A stretch of 64,000 bases of DNA. Origin: Catellatospora citrea. Its GTDB lineage: Bacteria > Actinomycetota > Actinomycetes > Mycobacteriales > Micromonosporaceae. This document shows, in pieces, positions 24,636 to 33,401 of the stretch (positions within the stretch are counted from its first letter, which is position 1; each line of letters starts with the position of its first letter). The position numbers and the translations under genes are program-made. Under the pieces are notes generated by a model that did no database searches, was not told the DNA's origin, and was given only the letters and a program-made list of their open reading frames with translations. The DNA lies in assembly GCF_003610235.1 (NCBI RefSeq), contig NZ_RAPR01000001.1, positions 4,960,001 through 5,024,000 on the forward strand, given 5' to 3'.

Positions 24636-25342
24636 CCGTCGACGTGCGACGTTCCACCGCCGAGCTGATGGACCTGGCCGGCCGGGCCGGGGCCGAGCTG
24701 GAGGGCGCACCGGCCGAGGAGATCATCGGCTGGGCCGCCGAGACGTTCGGCCCCCGGTTCTGCGTCACCAGTTCCATGGCAGACGCGGTGCTGGCCCACG
24801 TGGCCGCGCGGGTGGTGCCCGGGGTGGAGGTCGTCTTCCTCGACACCGGCCTGCACTTCCCGGAGACGCTGCGGGTGCGTGACCAGGTCGCCCGCACCAT
24901 CCCGGTGACCGTGGTGACGGTGCAGCCCGAGATCAGCGTCGCCGAGCAGGACGAGCGCTTCGGTCCGCGGCTCTACTCCCGCGACCCGGACTCGTGCTGC
25001 TACCTGCGCAAGGTGAAGCCGCTGGAGGACGCGCTGGCCGGGTACGACGCGTGGGCCGCCGGCCTGCGCCGTGACGAGTCGCCGACCCGCGCCAACACCC
25101 CCGTGGTCCACTTCGAGCAGGCCCGCGGCAAGGTGAAGGTCAACCCGCTGGCCGCCTGGACCCAGACCGAGGTGGACCAGTACATCGCCCGCTACGACAT
25201 CCCGGTCAACCAGCTGCTGAACCAGGGTTACGGATCGGTCGGCTGCTGGCCGTGCACCCGGCGCATCCAGCCCGGCGAGGACGCCCGCGCCGGCCGCTGG
25301 GCGATGTTCGACAAGACCGAGTGCGGTCTGCATGCGGCCTGA
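24632..25342 (+). CDS. cysH: Adenylyl-sulfate (APS-type) reductase CysH
   Basis: The 236-residue enzyme starts at the ATG overlapping the previous stop; 23 further in-frame upstream codons belong to the zinc-ribbon gene. It has the ATP-sulfurylase-like PP-loop region (GPRFCVTSSMADAVLAHV), the DSCCYLRK pair and GCWPCTRR pair that bind a [4Fe-4S] cluster, and KTECGLH with the catalytic C-terminal Cys. The cluster cysteines indicate an APS rather than PAPS reductase. It reduces activated sulfate to sulfite with thioredoxin. The chelatase-like gene starts 11 bases before its end. Confidence 0.95.
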   Translation: MTVDVRRSTAELMDLAGRAGAELEGAPAEEIIGWAAETFGPRFCVTSSMADAVLAHVAARVVPGVEVVFLDTGLHFPETLRVRDQVARTIPVTVVTVQPEISVAEQDERFGPRLYSRDPDSCCYLRKVKPLEDALAGYDAWAAGLRRDESPTRANTPVVHFEQARGKVKVNPLAAWTQTEVDQYIARYDIPVNQLLNQGYGSVGCWPCTRRIQPGEDARAGRWAMFDKTECGLHAA

Positions 25343-26075
25343 TCCGTCGGCCCCCGGCAGCACGGCGGCGCCCGTGGTGCTGGTGGCGCACGGCTCCCGC
25401 GACCCGCGGGCGCAGGCGGCGACCCGGGCCCTGGCCCGCGCGGTCGCCGCCGCCCGCCCCGGGCTGGACGTGCGGGTGGCGTTCCTGGAGCTGGCCGACC
25501 CGCGCCCGGCCGACGTGCTGGGCACGTTGCGGGCGGCGGGGGAGCCCGCGCCCGTGGTGGTCCCGCTGCTGCTGACCCGGGCCTACCACGGTCGGGTGGA
25601 CCTGCCGGCCCAGGTCGCCGGGTTCGACTGCGTCATCTCCGACACCCTGGGCGAGGTGTCCGAGCCGCTGCTGGCGGGTCTGATCCGGCGGCTGCACGAG
25701 TCGGTGACCGGCTACGACGCGGTGGTGCTCGCCGCGGCCGGCACCAGCGTGGCGTCGGGCCGGGCCATGGTCGACGAGGTCGCCGGGGCGCTCACGCTGC
25801 GGCTGGGCGTGCCGTGCGGGACGGCGTACGCCAGCGCGGCCGCACCCACCGGCGGCGAGGCCGTCGCGGCGCTCCGGGCCCGCGGGGCCCGCCGGGTGGC
25901 GGTGGCGTCGTACTTCCTCGCGCCGGGCCGCCTCTACGAAGCCGTGCTCGCCGACGCCCGTGCCGCGGGCGCGATCGGGGCGGCCGCCCCGCTGGGAGCG
26001 TCGAGGGAGCTCGTTCGGCTCGTGCTGCACCGCGTGGACGCCGTCGCGCCGAAGCGCGCCCTGCTGGCCGTCTGA
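25332..26075 (+). CDS. Sirohydrochlorin chelatase-like protein (CbiX/SirB family)
   Basis: The 247-residue protein has two chelatase-like half domains. The first begins VVLVAHGSRDPRAQAATRALA (His-Gly-Ser metal-ligand motif) and has PLLLTRAYHGRVDLP (second His). The second, YDAVVLAAAGTSVASG, has lost the HGS triad. It overlaps cysH by 11 bases. Fe2+ insertion into sirohydrochlorin to make siroheme for the neighbouring sulfite reductase is the likely job; a cobalt-specific function is the alternative. A Rho-independent terminator follows. Confidence 0.88.
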   Translation: MRPDPSAPGSTAAPVVLVAHGSRDPRAQAATRALARAVAAARPGLDVRVAFLELADPRPADVLGTLRAAGEPAPVVVPLLLTRAYHGRVDLPAQVAGFDCVISDTLGEVSEPLLAGLIRRLHESVTGYDAVVLAAAGTSVASGRAMVDEVAGALTLRLGVPCGTAYASAAAPTGGEAVAALRARGARRVAVASYFLAPGRLYEAVLADARAAGAIGAAAPLGASRELVRLVLHRVDAVAPKRALLAV

Positions 26076-26157
26076 GCGGGTTTCTGCAGCTCTTCACGGG
26101 CCGTACACCCGGGCTCACGGACCGCTCAGGGCATCTGTCCGCGTCGGGTTCCGGACA

Positions 26158-26204
26158 ACGTAAAAGCCCCGGAGCAGCGGCGCTCGGGGCTTTCTACGTT
26201 TTTT
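26158..26204. terminator. Rho-independent terminator between the sulfur operon and whiB1
   Basis: AAAAGCCCCG pairs with CGGGGCTTT around 26163-26193, with an outer ACGT/ACGT extension and TTTTTT at 26199-26204. The A-rich 5' flank allows function on the minus strand for whiB1 as well. Confidence 0.9.
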
Positions 26205-26232
26205 CGGTGAGGCGTTGCGGTTTCGCGGGTGC

Positions 26233-26487
26233 TCAGAGCGAGTGTGCGCGGACCCGAAGGCCGCCGCGGCGCTTGACGGCGCGCCGCTCCTCTTCGCTCA
26301 TCCCACCCCAGACACCCGCGTCCTGCCCGGTCTCCAGCGCCCACTTGAGGCACTCGGTGGAGACGGGGCACCGCCCGCACACCTTCTTGGCCTGCTCGAC
26401 CTGAAGCAGTGCGGGGCCGGACGTCCCGATCGGGAAGAACAGCTCCGGGTCTTCGTCGCGGCAGACCGAATGGTGGCGCCAGTCCAT
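26233..26487 (-). CDS. whiB1: WhiB1/WblE iron-sulfur transcription factor
   Basis: The 84-residue protein starts MDWRHHSVCRDEDPELFFP, almost identical to mycobacterial WhiB1. The four cluster ligands are Cys9, then VCGRCP and TECLKW, and the GVWGGMSEEERRAVKRR turn and basic patch follow. WhiB1 is an essential NO-sensitive [4Fe-4S] regulator that binds the primary sigma factor. The ATG has AAGGAGTG 8 bases upstream. The 409-base upstream region carries two CRP-like palindromes, recalling the CRP-controlled whiB1 promoter of M. tuberculosis. Confidence 0.96.
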   Translation of the reverse strand: MDWRHHSVCRDEDPELFFPIGTSGPALLQVEQAKKVCGRCPVSTECLKWALETGQDAGVWGGMSEEERRAVKRRGGLRVRAHSL

Positions 26488-26896
26488 GGCGGAAACACTC
26501 CTTGTGATGGCAGTGGAAATTGCTAACGCTTGGTTTGGTACGTTCGGGCTTCTCTGTATGCGAACGCGCGTGAAGCGATTTGGATGCGATCCACTTGGTT
26601 ACGGACCGCTACCGAAATCAGCAGCGCGTGTAGGAGCAACAGGTTCAGCGCTCGGTACGCTTGTGAATGCTTTCACGAACTCCCGCGATGTCAAGGGGGG
26701 TGCCGGAAATTAGGACAGACGGGTGAGCAAGCTCACGACCGTTTTGTCCGGATCACCGCGCGTCACCCTGACCCCTGCCAACCGACAGTCAGTGATCAAT
26801 GTAGTACGGGGCGTAATAGGTCGCCAGTATTTCCAGCGTGTGTCACGTGTGCCCATTGACACAGATCTGCGTCGCACTGCCTTTCGACAGCGACTC
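26488..26896. other. 409-base non-coding region upstream of whiB1
   Basis: The stretch between whiB1 and the lipid kinase gene is visibly lower in GC than its surroundings. Short frames in it show no ribosome-binding site or recognisable protein. It holds the whiB1 ribosome-binding site (26496-26503, reverse strand) and two GTGA-N6-TCAC palindromes at 26662-26677 and 26723-26736. A long 5' leader for whiB1 is possible. Confidence 0.6.
26662..26736. promoter_or_regulatory. Two CRP-like sites upstream of whiB1
   Basis: Site 1 is TGTGA-ATGCTT-TCACG (26662-26677). Site 2 is GTGA-GCAAGC-TCAC (26723-26736), with perfect 6-bp arms. Their centres are 60 bases apart. The known actinobacterial CRP consensus is TGTGA-N6-TCACA. 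They lie about 180 and 240 bases upstream of the whiB1 ATG. Confidence 0.6.
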
Positions 26897-27838
26897 TTAG
26901 CAGATTACGCGCAGTGCCCCGGGCACAGCGGTGAATTTCACCTTTTCGCGTTCACCTAGGTAGTCCCCGTCGAGTTGGAACGCCTGCGGGGTGGCGCAAC
27001 GGACGACGAACTCCGCCAGATCGTGGCGCACCATGATCTTCTTTCCGGTGACATCGCCCCGTTCGTCGGGGTCGTCCGGCTGGTGGGCCAACATCTGCGT
27101 GACCGTATGGAGGGTGCTCGGCAGGTGGAGGGCTTGCAGCGCAAGCACATCGAGCCCGCTGTCGAACGATGCGCGGGGGCTGGCGTGGATCGGCCGGTCC
27201 CCGAGATAGGTCCAGGGCGCGGTGTTCTGCACGATCACGTTCGCCAGGCCCTCGGCGGGCTCCGTGCCGCCTTGCTCCAGGGTGATGCCGGGCGCGCGGC
27301 GGCCCTCGACGAAGTACTGCCCGAGGGTGGAGCGCAGGTAGAGCCCGGGGGTGGACCGGCGGCCCTTGCGGCGTGCCTGCTCCACCCGGCGCACCACCGC
27401 GGCGTCGAGGCCGAGGCCGGCGCAGAAGGTGAAGTAGCGGTCGTCGGCCAGCCCCAGGCTGACCCGGCGGCTGGTGCCGCGGCGGAGCGCCTTGAGGATC
27501 ACCGAGGTGGCGTCGACGGCATACCGGGGCAGGCCCAGCGCGCGCACGAAGACGTTGGTCGAGCCGCCGGGCACCACGGCCAGCGCCGGCGTCTGCGGGC
27601 CCCGCTGCGCCGCCATCAGGCCGTTGACGACCTCGTTGACGGTCCCGTCGCCGCCCAGCGCGACGACCACGTCGACGCCCCCCGCGGCCGCGTCGCGGGC
27701 GAGGTCGAAGCCGTGCCCGCGGCGGCGGGTGAAGCCGACCGTCAGCTCCATCTCGCTGCGCAGGGCACCGGCCAGCACGTCCCGGGTCCGGGCGGACGTC
27801 GTGGTCGCCTTGGGGTTGACGACGAGCAGACCTCGCAT
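26897..27838 (-). CDS. Diacylglycerol kinase-family lipid kinase
   Basis: The 313-residue protein starts MRGLLVVNPKATTTS. The DAGK catalytic domain is clear: VVALGGDGTVNEVVNGLM (GGDGT nucleotide motif, about residue 59) and VVPGGSTNVFVRALGLP (about 86). The C-terminal beta-sandwich of the NAD-kinase/DAGK fold follows. Such enzymes phosphorylate diacylglycerol or sphingoid/ceramide-like lipids at the membrane; the exact lipid cannot be told. It is a single gene, divergent from a small membrane protein gene. Confidence 0.92.
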   Translation of the reverse strand: MRGLLVVNPKATTTSARTRDVLAGALRSEMELTVGFTRRRGHGFDLARDAAAGGVDVVVALGGDGTVNEVVNGLMAAQRGPQTPALAVVPGGSTNVFVRALGLPRYAVDATSVILKALRRGTSRRVSLGLADDRYFTFCAGLGLDAAVVRRVEQARRKGRRSTPGLYLRSTLGQYFVEGRRAPGITLEQGGTEPAEGLANVIVQNTAPWTYLGDRPIHASPRASFDSGLDVLALQALHLPSTLHTVTQMLAHQPDDPDERGDVTGKKIMVRHDLAEFVVRCATPQAFQLDGDYLGEREKVKFTAVPGALRVIC

Positions 27839-27929
27839 GACCGGGAATGTACCGGGTGCGGTGACCTCGTGTTACGCCGCCCGTACGCGGCGAGACGGTG
27901 GCCACCGGCGGTTCGCTAGGGTGTCATTC

Positions 27930-28334
27930 ATGTCCGCCGCCGAAACGAGCACCGCCCGTCCGCCCGCCACCCTGTACGGCGCGGTGGCGCTGATGGGGCT
28001 GCAGGCGCTGGCGGTCGCCGTGCTGGGCGTGGTGCTGATCTACGCCGACCTGACCGCCGACGCCGCCGACCTCCGGCTGGCCCTCGGGGTGACGGTGTTC
28101 GCCCTCGCCATCGCGGGTGGCCTGGGCGGCCTTGCCCGCGCGCTGAGCCGCCGCCGGCCCGGCGCCCGCGGGCCGTCGCTCGCGCTGGAGCTGATGCTCT
28201 GCGCCCCGGCCTACTTCATGATCAACGGAGGTATGCCCCAGCTCGGCTGGACCGTGCTGCTCGGCGCGCTGGCCGTGATGGCCCTGATCCTGGTCCCCGC
28301 CACGACCCGCTGGCTCGGCTGGAACCCCCGCTGA
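27930..28334 (+). CDS. Small four-helix membrane protein
   Basis: The 134-residue protein has about four hydrophobic helices (residues 14-42, 48-68, 82-98, 104-124) and a short polar N-terminus. No family is recognised with certainty. TAGGGT at 27917-27922 ends 7 bases before the ATG and no ribosome-binding site is present, so the message is probably leaderless. It converges on the RsbW-like gene across 120 bases that hold nothing recognisable. Confidence 0.7.
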   Translation: MSAAETSTARPPATLYGAVALMGLQALAVAVLGVVLIYADLTADAADLRLALGVTVFALAIAGGLGGLARALSRRRPGARGPSLALELMLCAPAYFMINGGMPQLGWTVLLGALAVMALILVPATTRWLGWNPR

Positions 28335-28454
28335 CCGACCCCCGCCCCTCGCAAGATCATCCGACTTGCCTGGCAATCGGGCGAATGCGGGCTCAAGATA
28401 CACACATGTGCCCGGCAGGTCCGACGATCGCGGGCGCGGCGTGGGCGCGGTGGG

Positions 28455-28865
28455 TCAGGTGGTGGGGAGTTCGGTGACCAGGCGGATGGTGGCGCGGCCG
28501 TCGGCCTGCTCGGCGTCGACGCGCGAGGTCAGGCCGCTGAGGACCTTCCAGGCGAACGCGGAGTTGTCCGGGAGTTTCCGGGTGCCGTTGACCGGCGCCG
28601 AGATCGCCACCGTCAGCTCGGTGTCGCCGATCTCGAAGCGGCAGTGCAACTGCCCGCCGGGCGGGGCGATGACCAGCAGCATCGCGCAGGCTTCGTCGAC
28701 GGCGATGCGCAGGTCCTCGATCTTGTCGCCGGCGAAGCGCAGCCGGGCGGCCAGCCCCGCGGTCGCCGTGCGCAGCACACCCAGCCAGCCGCCGTCGGCG
28801 GGCACGGTGACAGCGACGACGTTGTCGGTAAGCGCCGTCGCCGCCGGTTGCAGAATCTGACTCAC
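28455..28865 (-). CDS. RsbW-like anti-sigma regulatory factor (ATP-binding kinase fold)
   Basis: The protein of 136 residues (139 if the TTG at 28874 is used) has a GHKL fold. RIAVDEACAMLL replaces the usual E-x3-N-A N-box, and a FEIGDTELTVAISAP strand and a WKVLSGLTSRVD lid region follow. Anti-sigma factors of this family bind SigB-type sigma factors and are released by phosphorylatable antagonists. No sigma factor or antagonist gene is adjacent, so the partner is encoded elsewhere. The N-box Asn is not obvious, so kinase activity may be lost. Confidence 0.8.
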   Translation of the reverse strand: MSQILQPAATALTDNVVAVTVPADGGWLGVLRTATAGLAARLRFAGDKIEDLRIAVDEACAMLLVIAPPGGQLHCRFEIGDTELTVAISAPVNGTRKLPDNSAFAWKVLSGLTSRVDAEQADGRATIRLVTELPTT

Positions 28866-28933
28866 CTGGCCCAACCCCCCGCGCGGAGCCTAGCTCATAG
28901 CCGGGCGGTTGTGCGCACTCGTCGTCCGGTGAT

Positions 28934-28960
28934 GCCGGGTGGCCGTCCGGGCCACCCGGC
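28934..28960 (-). terminator. Terminator downstream of sodN
   Basis: GCCGGGTGGCC (28934-28944) pairs perfectly with GGCCACCCGGC (28950-28960) around a five-base loop, 25 bases after the sodN stop on the minus strand. Confidence 0.7.
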
Positions 28961-28984
28961 AGACGTCGGCGCTGACGTCCAGGC

Positions 28985-29395
28985 TCAGGCCTGCTTGGTC
29001 TCCCAGAAGATCTTGGAGATTTCCTCGATCTTGCCCAACAGCTGCTCGGCCACCGCCGGGTCGGCCTGGCCCTTGGTGCCGGCCGCGCCGGCGAGCTTGG
29101 TGGCCTCGTTGAACAGCTGGTTCAGGTTCGGGTACTTCTCGAAGTGCGGCGCCTTGAAGTAGTCGGTCCACAGCACCCACAGGTGGTGCTTGACCAGCTC
29201 GGACCGCTGCTCCTTGATGATCAGAGCCCGGGTGCGGAACTCCGGGTCCGTGTTGGCCTGGTACTTCTCGCAGATGGCCTTGATCGACTCGGCCTCGATC
29301 CGGGCCTGGGCCGGGTCGTAGACGCCACACGGCAGGTCGCAGTGAGCACTGACCACCATGCGCGGCTTCAGGCTGCGTCCTTTCAAGAACTGCAT
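28985..29395 (-). CDS. sodN: Nickel superoxide dismutase
   Basis: The 136-residue precursor has the nickel hook HCDLPCGVYD at residues 18-27. Cleavage before His18 exposes the amino-terminal His, Cys2 and Cys6 ligands that bind Ni. The 17-residue leader is removed by SodX, encoded divergently next door. The helical body (KHHLWVLWTDYFKAPHFEKY) is typical of the hexameric four-helix-bundle enzyme, which dismutates superoxide in the cytoplasm. GGAGG lies upstream of the ATG. Only 37 bases separate its start from that of sodX. Confidence 0.97.
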   Translation of the reverse strand: MQFLKGRSLKPRMVVSAHCDLPCGVYDPAQARIEAESIKAICEKYQANTDPEFRTRALIIKEQRSELVKHHLWVLWTDYFKAPHFEKYPNLNQLFNEATKLAGAAGTKGQADPAVAEQLLGKIEEISKIFWETKQA

Positions 29396-29432
29396 CGGGA
29401 TCCTCCATGAGGTACGTGGTCTGAACGGGACA

Positions 29433-29801
29433 ATGATCCCCTTGCGACCCTACTCCGCCGAGGAGGCTCTGTTGCGCTGGCCGCTGTTTCCCGTACTCGT
29501 GCACGGCCCGTCCATGGCGCCGACCCTGCGCCACGGCGACATGCTGCTGGTGCGCCGCGGCGGCCGGCCGGTGCGGCCGGGCGACGTGGTCGTCGCGCGC
29601 TTCCGGTCCCGACCCGACCTGCTGGTGGTCAAGCGGGTCCGGCGGGCGCAGGACGGCGGTTGGTGGCTGATCGGGGACAACGGCCTGGTCGCCGACGACT
29701 CCCGGGCGTACGGCGTGGCCGACGTGCTCGGCCGGGTGGTGTGCCGGTACTGGCCGCACCCGGGTCGGCTGAGCCGCCGCGCCGAGGCCGGCGCTGAGTG
29801 A
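29433..29801 (+). CDS. sodX: Nickel-SOD maturation protease (S26 signal-peptidase-like)
   Basis: The 122-residue protein belongs to the S26 peptidase family. VHGPSMAPTLRHGD holds the catalytic Ser of GPSM, VVKRVRRA the Lys general base, and WLIGDNGLVADDSR the family box. It lacks the strong N-terminal membrane anchor of LepB. Placement beside sodN identifies it as the protease that trims the SodN leader so nickel can bind. The start ATG follows GAACGGGACA; longer in-frame versions would run inside sodN. Confidence 0.92.
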   Translation: MIPLRPYSAEEALLRWPLFPVLVHGPSMAPTLRHGDMLLVRRGGRPVRPGDVVVARFRSRPDLLVVKRVRRAQDGGWWLIGDNGLVADDSRAYGVADVLGRVVCRYWPHPGRLSRRAEAGAE

Positions 29802-29866
29802 CCGGACATGAACCGGACACCGTCCCCACCAGGTGTGAAATGCTCCACGACCGGCAGCCCCGATCG

Positions 29867-29895
29867 TTGATCAAGTGCGGACCCGGGTCTAGACT
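29867..29895 (+). promoter_or_regulatory. Vegetative-type promoter for the malic enzyme gene
   Basis: TTGATC at 29867-29872 and TAGACT at 29890-29895 are 17 bases apart, a good match to the primary sigma consensus. Transcription would start about 29902, giving a leader of about 95 bases before the GTG at 29996. Confidence 0.6.
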
Positions 29896-29995
29896 CCTGA
29901 CCTCGGGAGAACCCCGTGACCTCGCCGCGCCGTGTCAACGCTGACCCGTCGTTGAACCGACCGGCTCGTGTGCGTTGTCATCGTGGGAGTCCAAA

Positions 29996-31159
<1,164 letters not shown>

Positions 31160-31167
31160 CCGGCCCT

Positions 31168-31187
31168 GCGGGGCCGTCGGGCCCCGC
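31168..31187 (+). terminator. Stem-loop terminator after the malic enzyme gene
   Basis: GCGGGGCC (31168-31175) and GGCCCCGC (31180-31187) pair perfectly around GTCG, 9 bases after the stop codon. Confidence 0.65.
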
Positions 31188-31399
31188 TCAAGCCGCCACC
31201 GCGGTCAGGCCGGGGCCCGACTCCCGCCCCGCCTGCCCGCGTTGCCTGCGGCCCGCTCGACCGCCCTGGCGACGGCCCCGGGATGCGGCGACGGGCGCAA
31301 CGAAAGCGGAACCGCCCGGCCGTGAATCACCCGCTCGACTCCTGAACGGACCCTCAGGGCGGTCCGGCACGGGGGCGGGTCGGCTGTTAGCGTCGGGCC

Positions 31400-32371
31400 A
31401 TGCGTGCCGTCTATGCCGACTCGATCAATCCGGACAATCCCCTGGCGGGACTCGTGGTGGGCGAGCGGCCCGAGCCGCAGGTCGCCGAGGGCTGGACCAC
31501 CGTGCGGGTGATGGCCAGCGCGCTCAACCACCACGACCTGTGGTCGCTGCGCGGCGTGGGCCTGTCCGCCGAGCAGCTGCCGATGATCCTGGGCTGCGAC
31601 GCCGCCGGGGTCGACGAGGACGGCAACGAGGTCGTCGTGCACGCGGTGGTCGGCGACCCGGCGGCGGGCGGCGGTGACGAGACACTGGACCCGAAGCGCT
31701 CGCTGCTCTCCGAACGCCACCAGGGCACCCTGGCCGACGTGGTGACCGTGCCGCGGCGCAACCTGGTGCCCAAGCCCGAGGGCATGACCTGGACGGACGC
31801 GGCGTGCCTGCCGACGGCCTGGCTGACGGCATACCGCATGCTCACCACCCGCGGGCGGTTGCGCGACGGCGACAGCGTGCTGGTGCAGGGCGCGGGCGGC
31901 GGCGTGGCCACCGCGGCCGTGGTGCTGGCGCAGGCGCTCGGCGCGCGGGTCTACGCGACCAGCCGGGACGCCGCCAAGCGGGAGAGCGCCGCCGGGCTGG
32001 GCGCGACCGTGCTGGCCCCGGGCGAGCGGCTGCCCGAGCGCGTCGACGTGGTCGTGGAGACCGTCGGCGAGGCCACCTTCGACCACTCCGTGAAGAGCAC
32101 GAAGCCGGGCGGCCGCATCGTGGTGTCCGGTTCGACCTCCGGGCACCTGGCCACGGTCGACCTGCGCCGGATCTTCTTCCTGCAGCAGGAGGTCGTCGGC
32201 TCGACCATGGGCACCCGCGACGAGCTGGCGGCGCTGCTGGAGCTGATGGCGGCCCGGAAGATCGCGCCGGTGGTGGACACCGTCTTCGACTTCGCCGACG
32301 CGCGCGGGGCCTTCGAGCGCATGGCCGCGGGCGCGGGCTTCGGCAAGATCGTGCTCGACCACCAGGCCTGA
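31400..32371 (+). CDS. Zinc-less MDR-superfamily oxidoreductase (quinone reductase-like)
   Basis: The 323-residue protein has the GroES-like N-domain (ALNHHDLWSLRGVGLSAEQLP, then MILGCDAAG) and a Rossmann C-domain with VLVQGAGGGVATAAVVLAQ for NADPH. The structural-zinc cysteine cluster and the catalytic zinc ligands of classical alcohol dehydrogenases are missing, placing it with quinone oxidoreductase-like members. Substrate unknown. TAGCGT ends 6 bases before the ATG and there is no ribosome-binding site, so it is probably leaderless. It ends 10 bases from the convergent small CxxC gene. Confidence 0.9.
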   Translation: MRAVYADSINPDNPLAGLVVGERPEPQVAEGWTTVRVMASALNHHDLWSLRGVGLSAEQLPMILGCDAAGVDEDGNEVVVHAVVGDPAAGGGDETLDPKRSLLSERHQGTLADVVTVPRRNLVPKPEGMTWTDAACLPTAWLTAYRMLTTRGRLRDGDSVLVQGAGGGVATAAVVLAQALGARVYATSRDAAKRESAAGLGATVLAPGERLPERVDVVVETVGEATFDHSVKSTKPGGRIVVSGSTSGHLATVDLRRIFFLQQEVVGSTMGTRDELAALLELMAARKIAPVVDTVFDFADARGAFERMAAGAGFGKIVLDHQA

Positions 32372-32381
32372 GGCTGCCGGC

Positions 32382-32624
32382 TCACACCCGCGGAGTCGGC
32401 GCCGGCTCCGCGGTGGTCGCCGTCAGCCCGCCCCACTGGTCGCGGCAGACATAGCTGAGATCCGCGTGGATCCAGCGGGCGTCGTTGTCGCGCAGCACCG
32501 GGCGGGCGCAGTGCAGGCAGGGCGAGACCCGGGGGTACGCCGCCCGGCCGCCTCCGCCCCCACCGTGCTCTGCTCGCTCGCCGCGCTGCCCGACGGCACC
32601 CGCCCGTGTGGTCGGCTCGTGCAC
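32382..32624 (-). CDS. Small CxxC protein, probable zinc-binding
   Basis: The 80-residue protein starts at a GTG with GGGGAGG 4 bases upstream. The core SPCLHCARPVLRDNDARWIH and LSYVCRD gives CxxC plus a third Cys and His residues, like the tiny zinc-ribbon proteins common in actinobacteria. The N-terminal 30 residues are Gly/Arg/Ala-rich and poorly conserved in appearance. Function unknown. The alternative frames across this stretch show no motif. Confidence 0.6.
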   Translation of the reverse strand: MHEPTTRAGAVGQRGERAEHGGGGGGRAAYPRVSPCLHCARPVLRDNDARWIHADLSYVCRDQWGGLTATTAEPAPTPRV

Positions 32625-32713
32625 GCATCCTCCCCGGACTCGCTCGTCGACGATGAATTACATCGACATTGTCGATGATGCTCTGTCCGATCAGGATTGG
32701 CAAGTCCCGCTGT

Positions 32714-33259
32714 TCAGGCGGGTGGCCACTCGTGCGCCAGCACCGACCAGAACTCGCTGTCGTACCGCTTGCCGCGATACGGGTAGGACTCGCGCAGCAC
32801 GCCCTCCCGGGTCATGCCCAGCCGAGCCGCGACGGCCAGGCTGCGCGCGTTGTCGGGCCGGGTCACCCACTGCACCCGGCTCAGGCCGCGCTCGCGGAAC
32901 GCCCAGTCGAGCAGCGCCCGGCAGGCCCGGGTGATGAGCCCCCGGCCCTGGGCCGCCGGCTCCAGCCATACCCCGATCTCGCCGTTGCCCGCCTTGACGT
33001 CGACGTCGAACAGCATCGCGCCGCCCACCAGCGTGCCGTCCAGCCAGATGCCGACGATCCGGCCGGTGTCCGCGGCCTGCAGGTCGGCGTAGCGCTGCAG
33101 GGTGGCGCGGGCGGAGTCCAGATCGGTGGAGCGGCTCGCCCACGGGATCCACGGGTCGACGTCGGCCCGCGCGCGGTCCATGTGCGCCAGGAACTCCTCG
33201 GCCTGCCACGGCTCCAGCGGCCGCAGCTCTGCGCCGTCGCCGAGGGGGAGTGCGAACAT
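32714..33259 (-). CDS. GNAT acetyltransferase, RimJ/RimL-like
   Basis: The 181-residue protein matches the RimL-type GNAT layout: LRPLEPWQAEEFLAHMDRAR, then a GEIGVWLEPAAQGRGLITRA acetyl-CoA loop, then VQWVTRPDNARSLAVAARLGM and EGVLRESYPYRGKRYDSEFW. RimL relatives acetylate protein N-termini (for example bL12) or amino groups of small molecules; the target is unknown. It is a single gene, divergent from the LysM gene. Confidence 0.9.
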   Translation of the reverse strand: MFALPLGDGAELRPLEPWQAEEFLAHMDRARADVDPWIPWASRSTDLDSARATLQRYADLQAADTGRIVGIWLDGTLVGGAMLFDVDVKAGNGEIGVWLEPAAQGRGLITRACRALLDWAFRERGLSRVQWVTRPDNARSLAVAARLGMTREGVLRESYPYRGKRYDSEFWSVLAHEWPPA

Positions 33260-33401
33260 GCTGGCCCTCTCTCACTTCCGAATGATCACGACGCTGGCCA
33301 TTGTGCCCCATCCGCGGTTCCGGCGAACCAGTCCGAAACGGTTTCAAACGGCGCTAGTCTGGCGTCGGGCATCGTGATCAATCACAGACACGGGGGGACT
33401 G

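Noticed and set aside
26158..26204. A possible riboswitch at the hairpin after the chelatase gene
   Set aside because: It follows the stop codon, has a U-tract and no downstream gene on that strand; a terminator explains it.
26486..26959. Short open frames in the whiB1 upstream region
   Set aside because: No ribosome-binding site, no recognisable protein, and overlap with the candidate regulatory palindromes.
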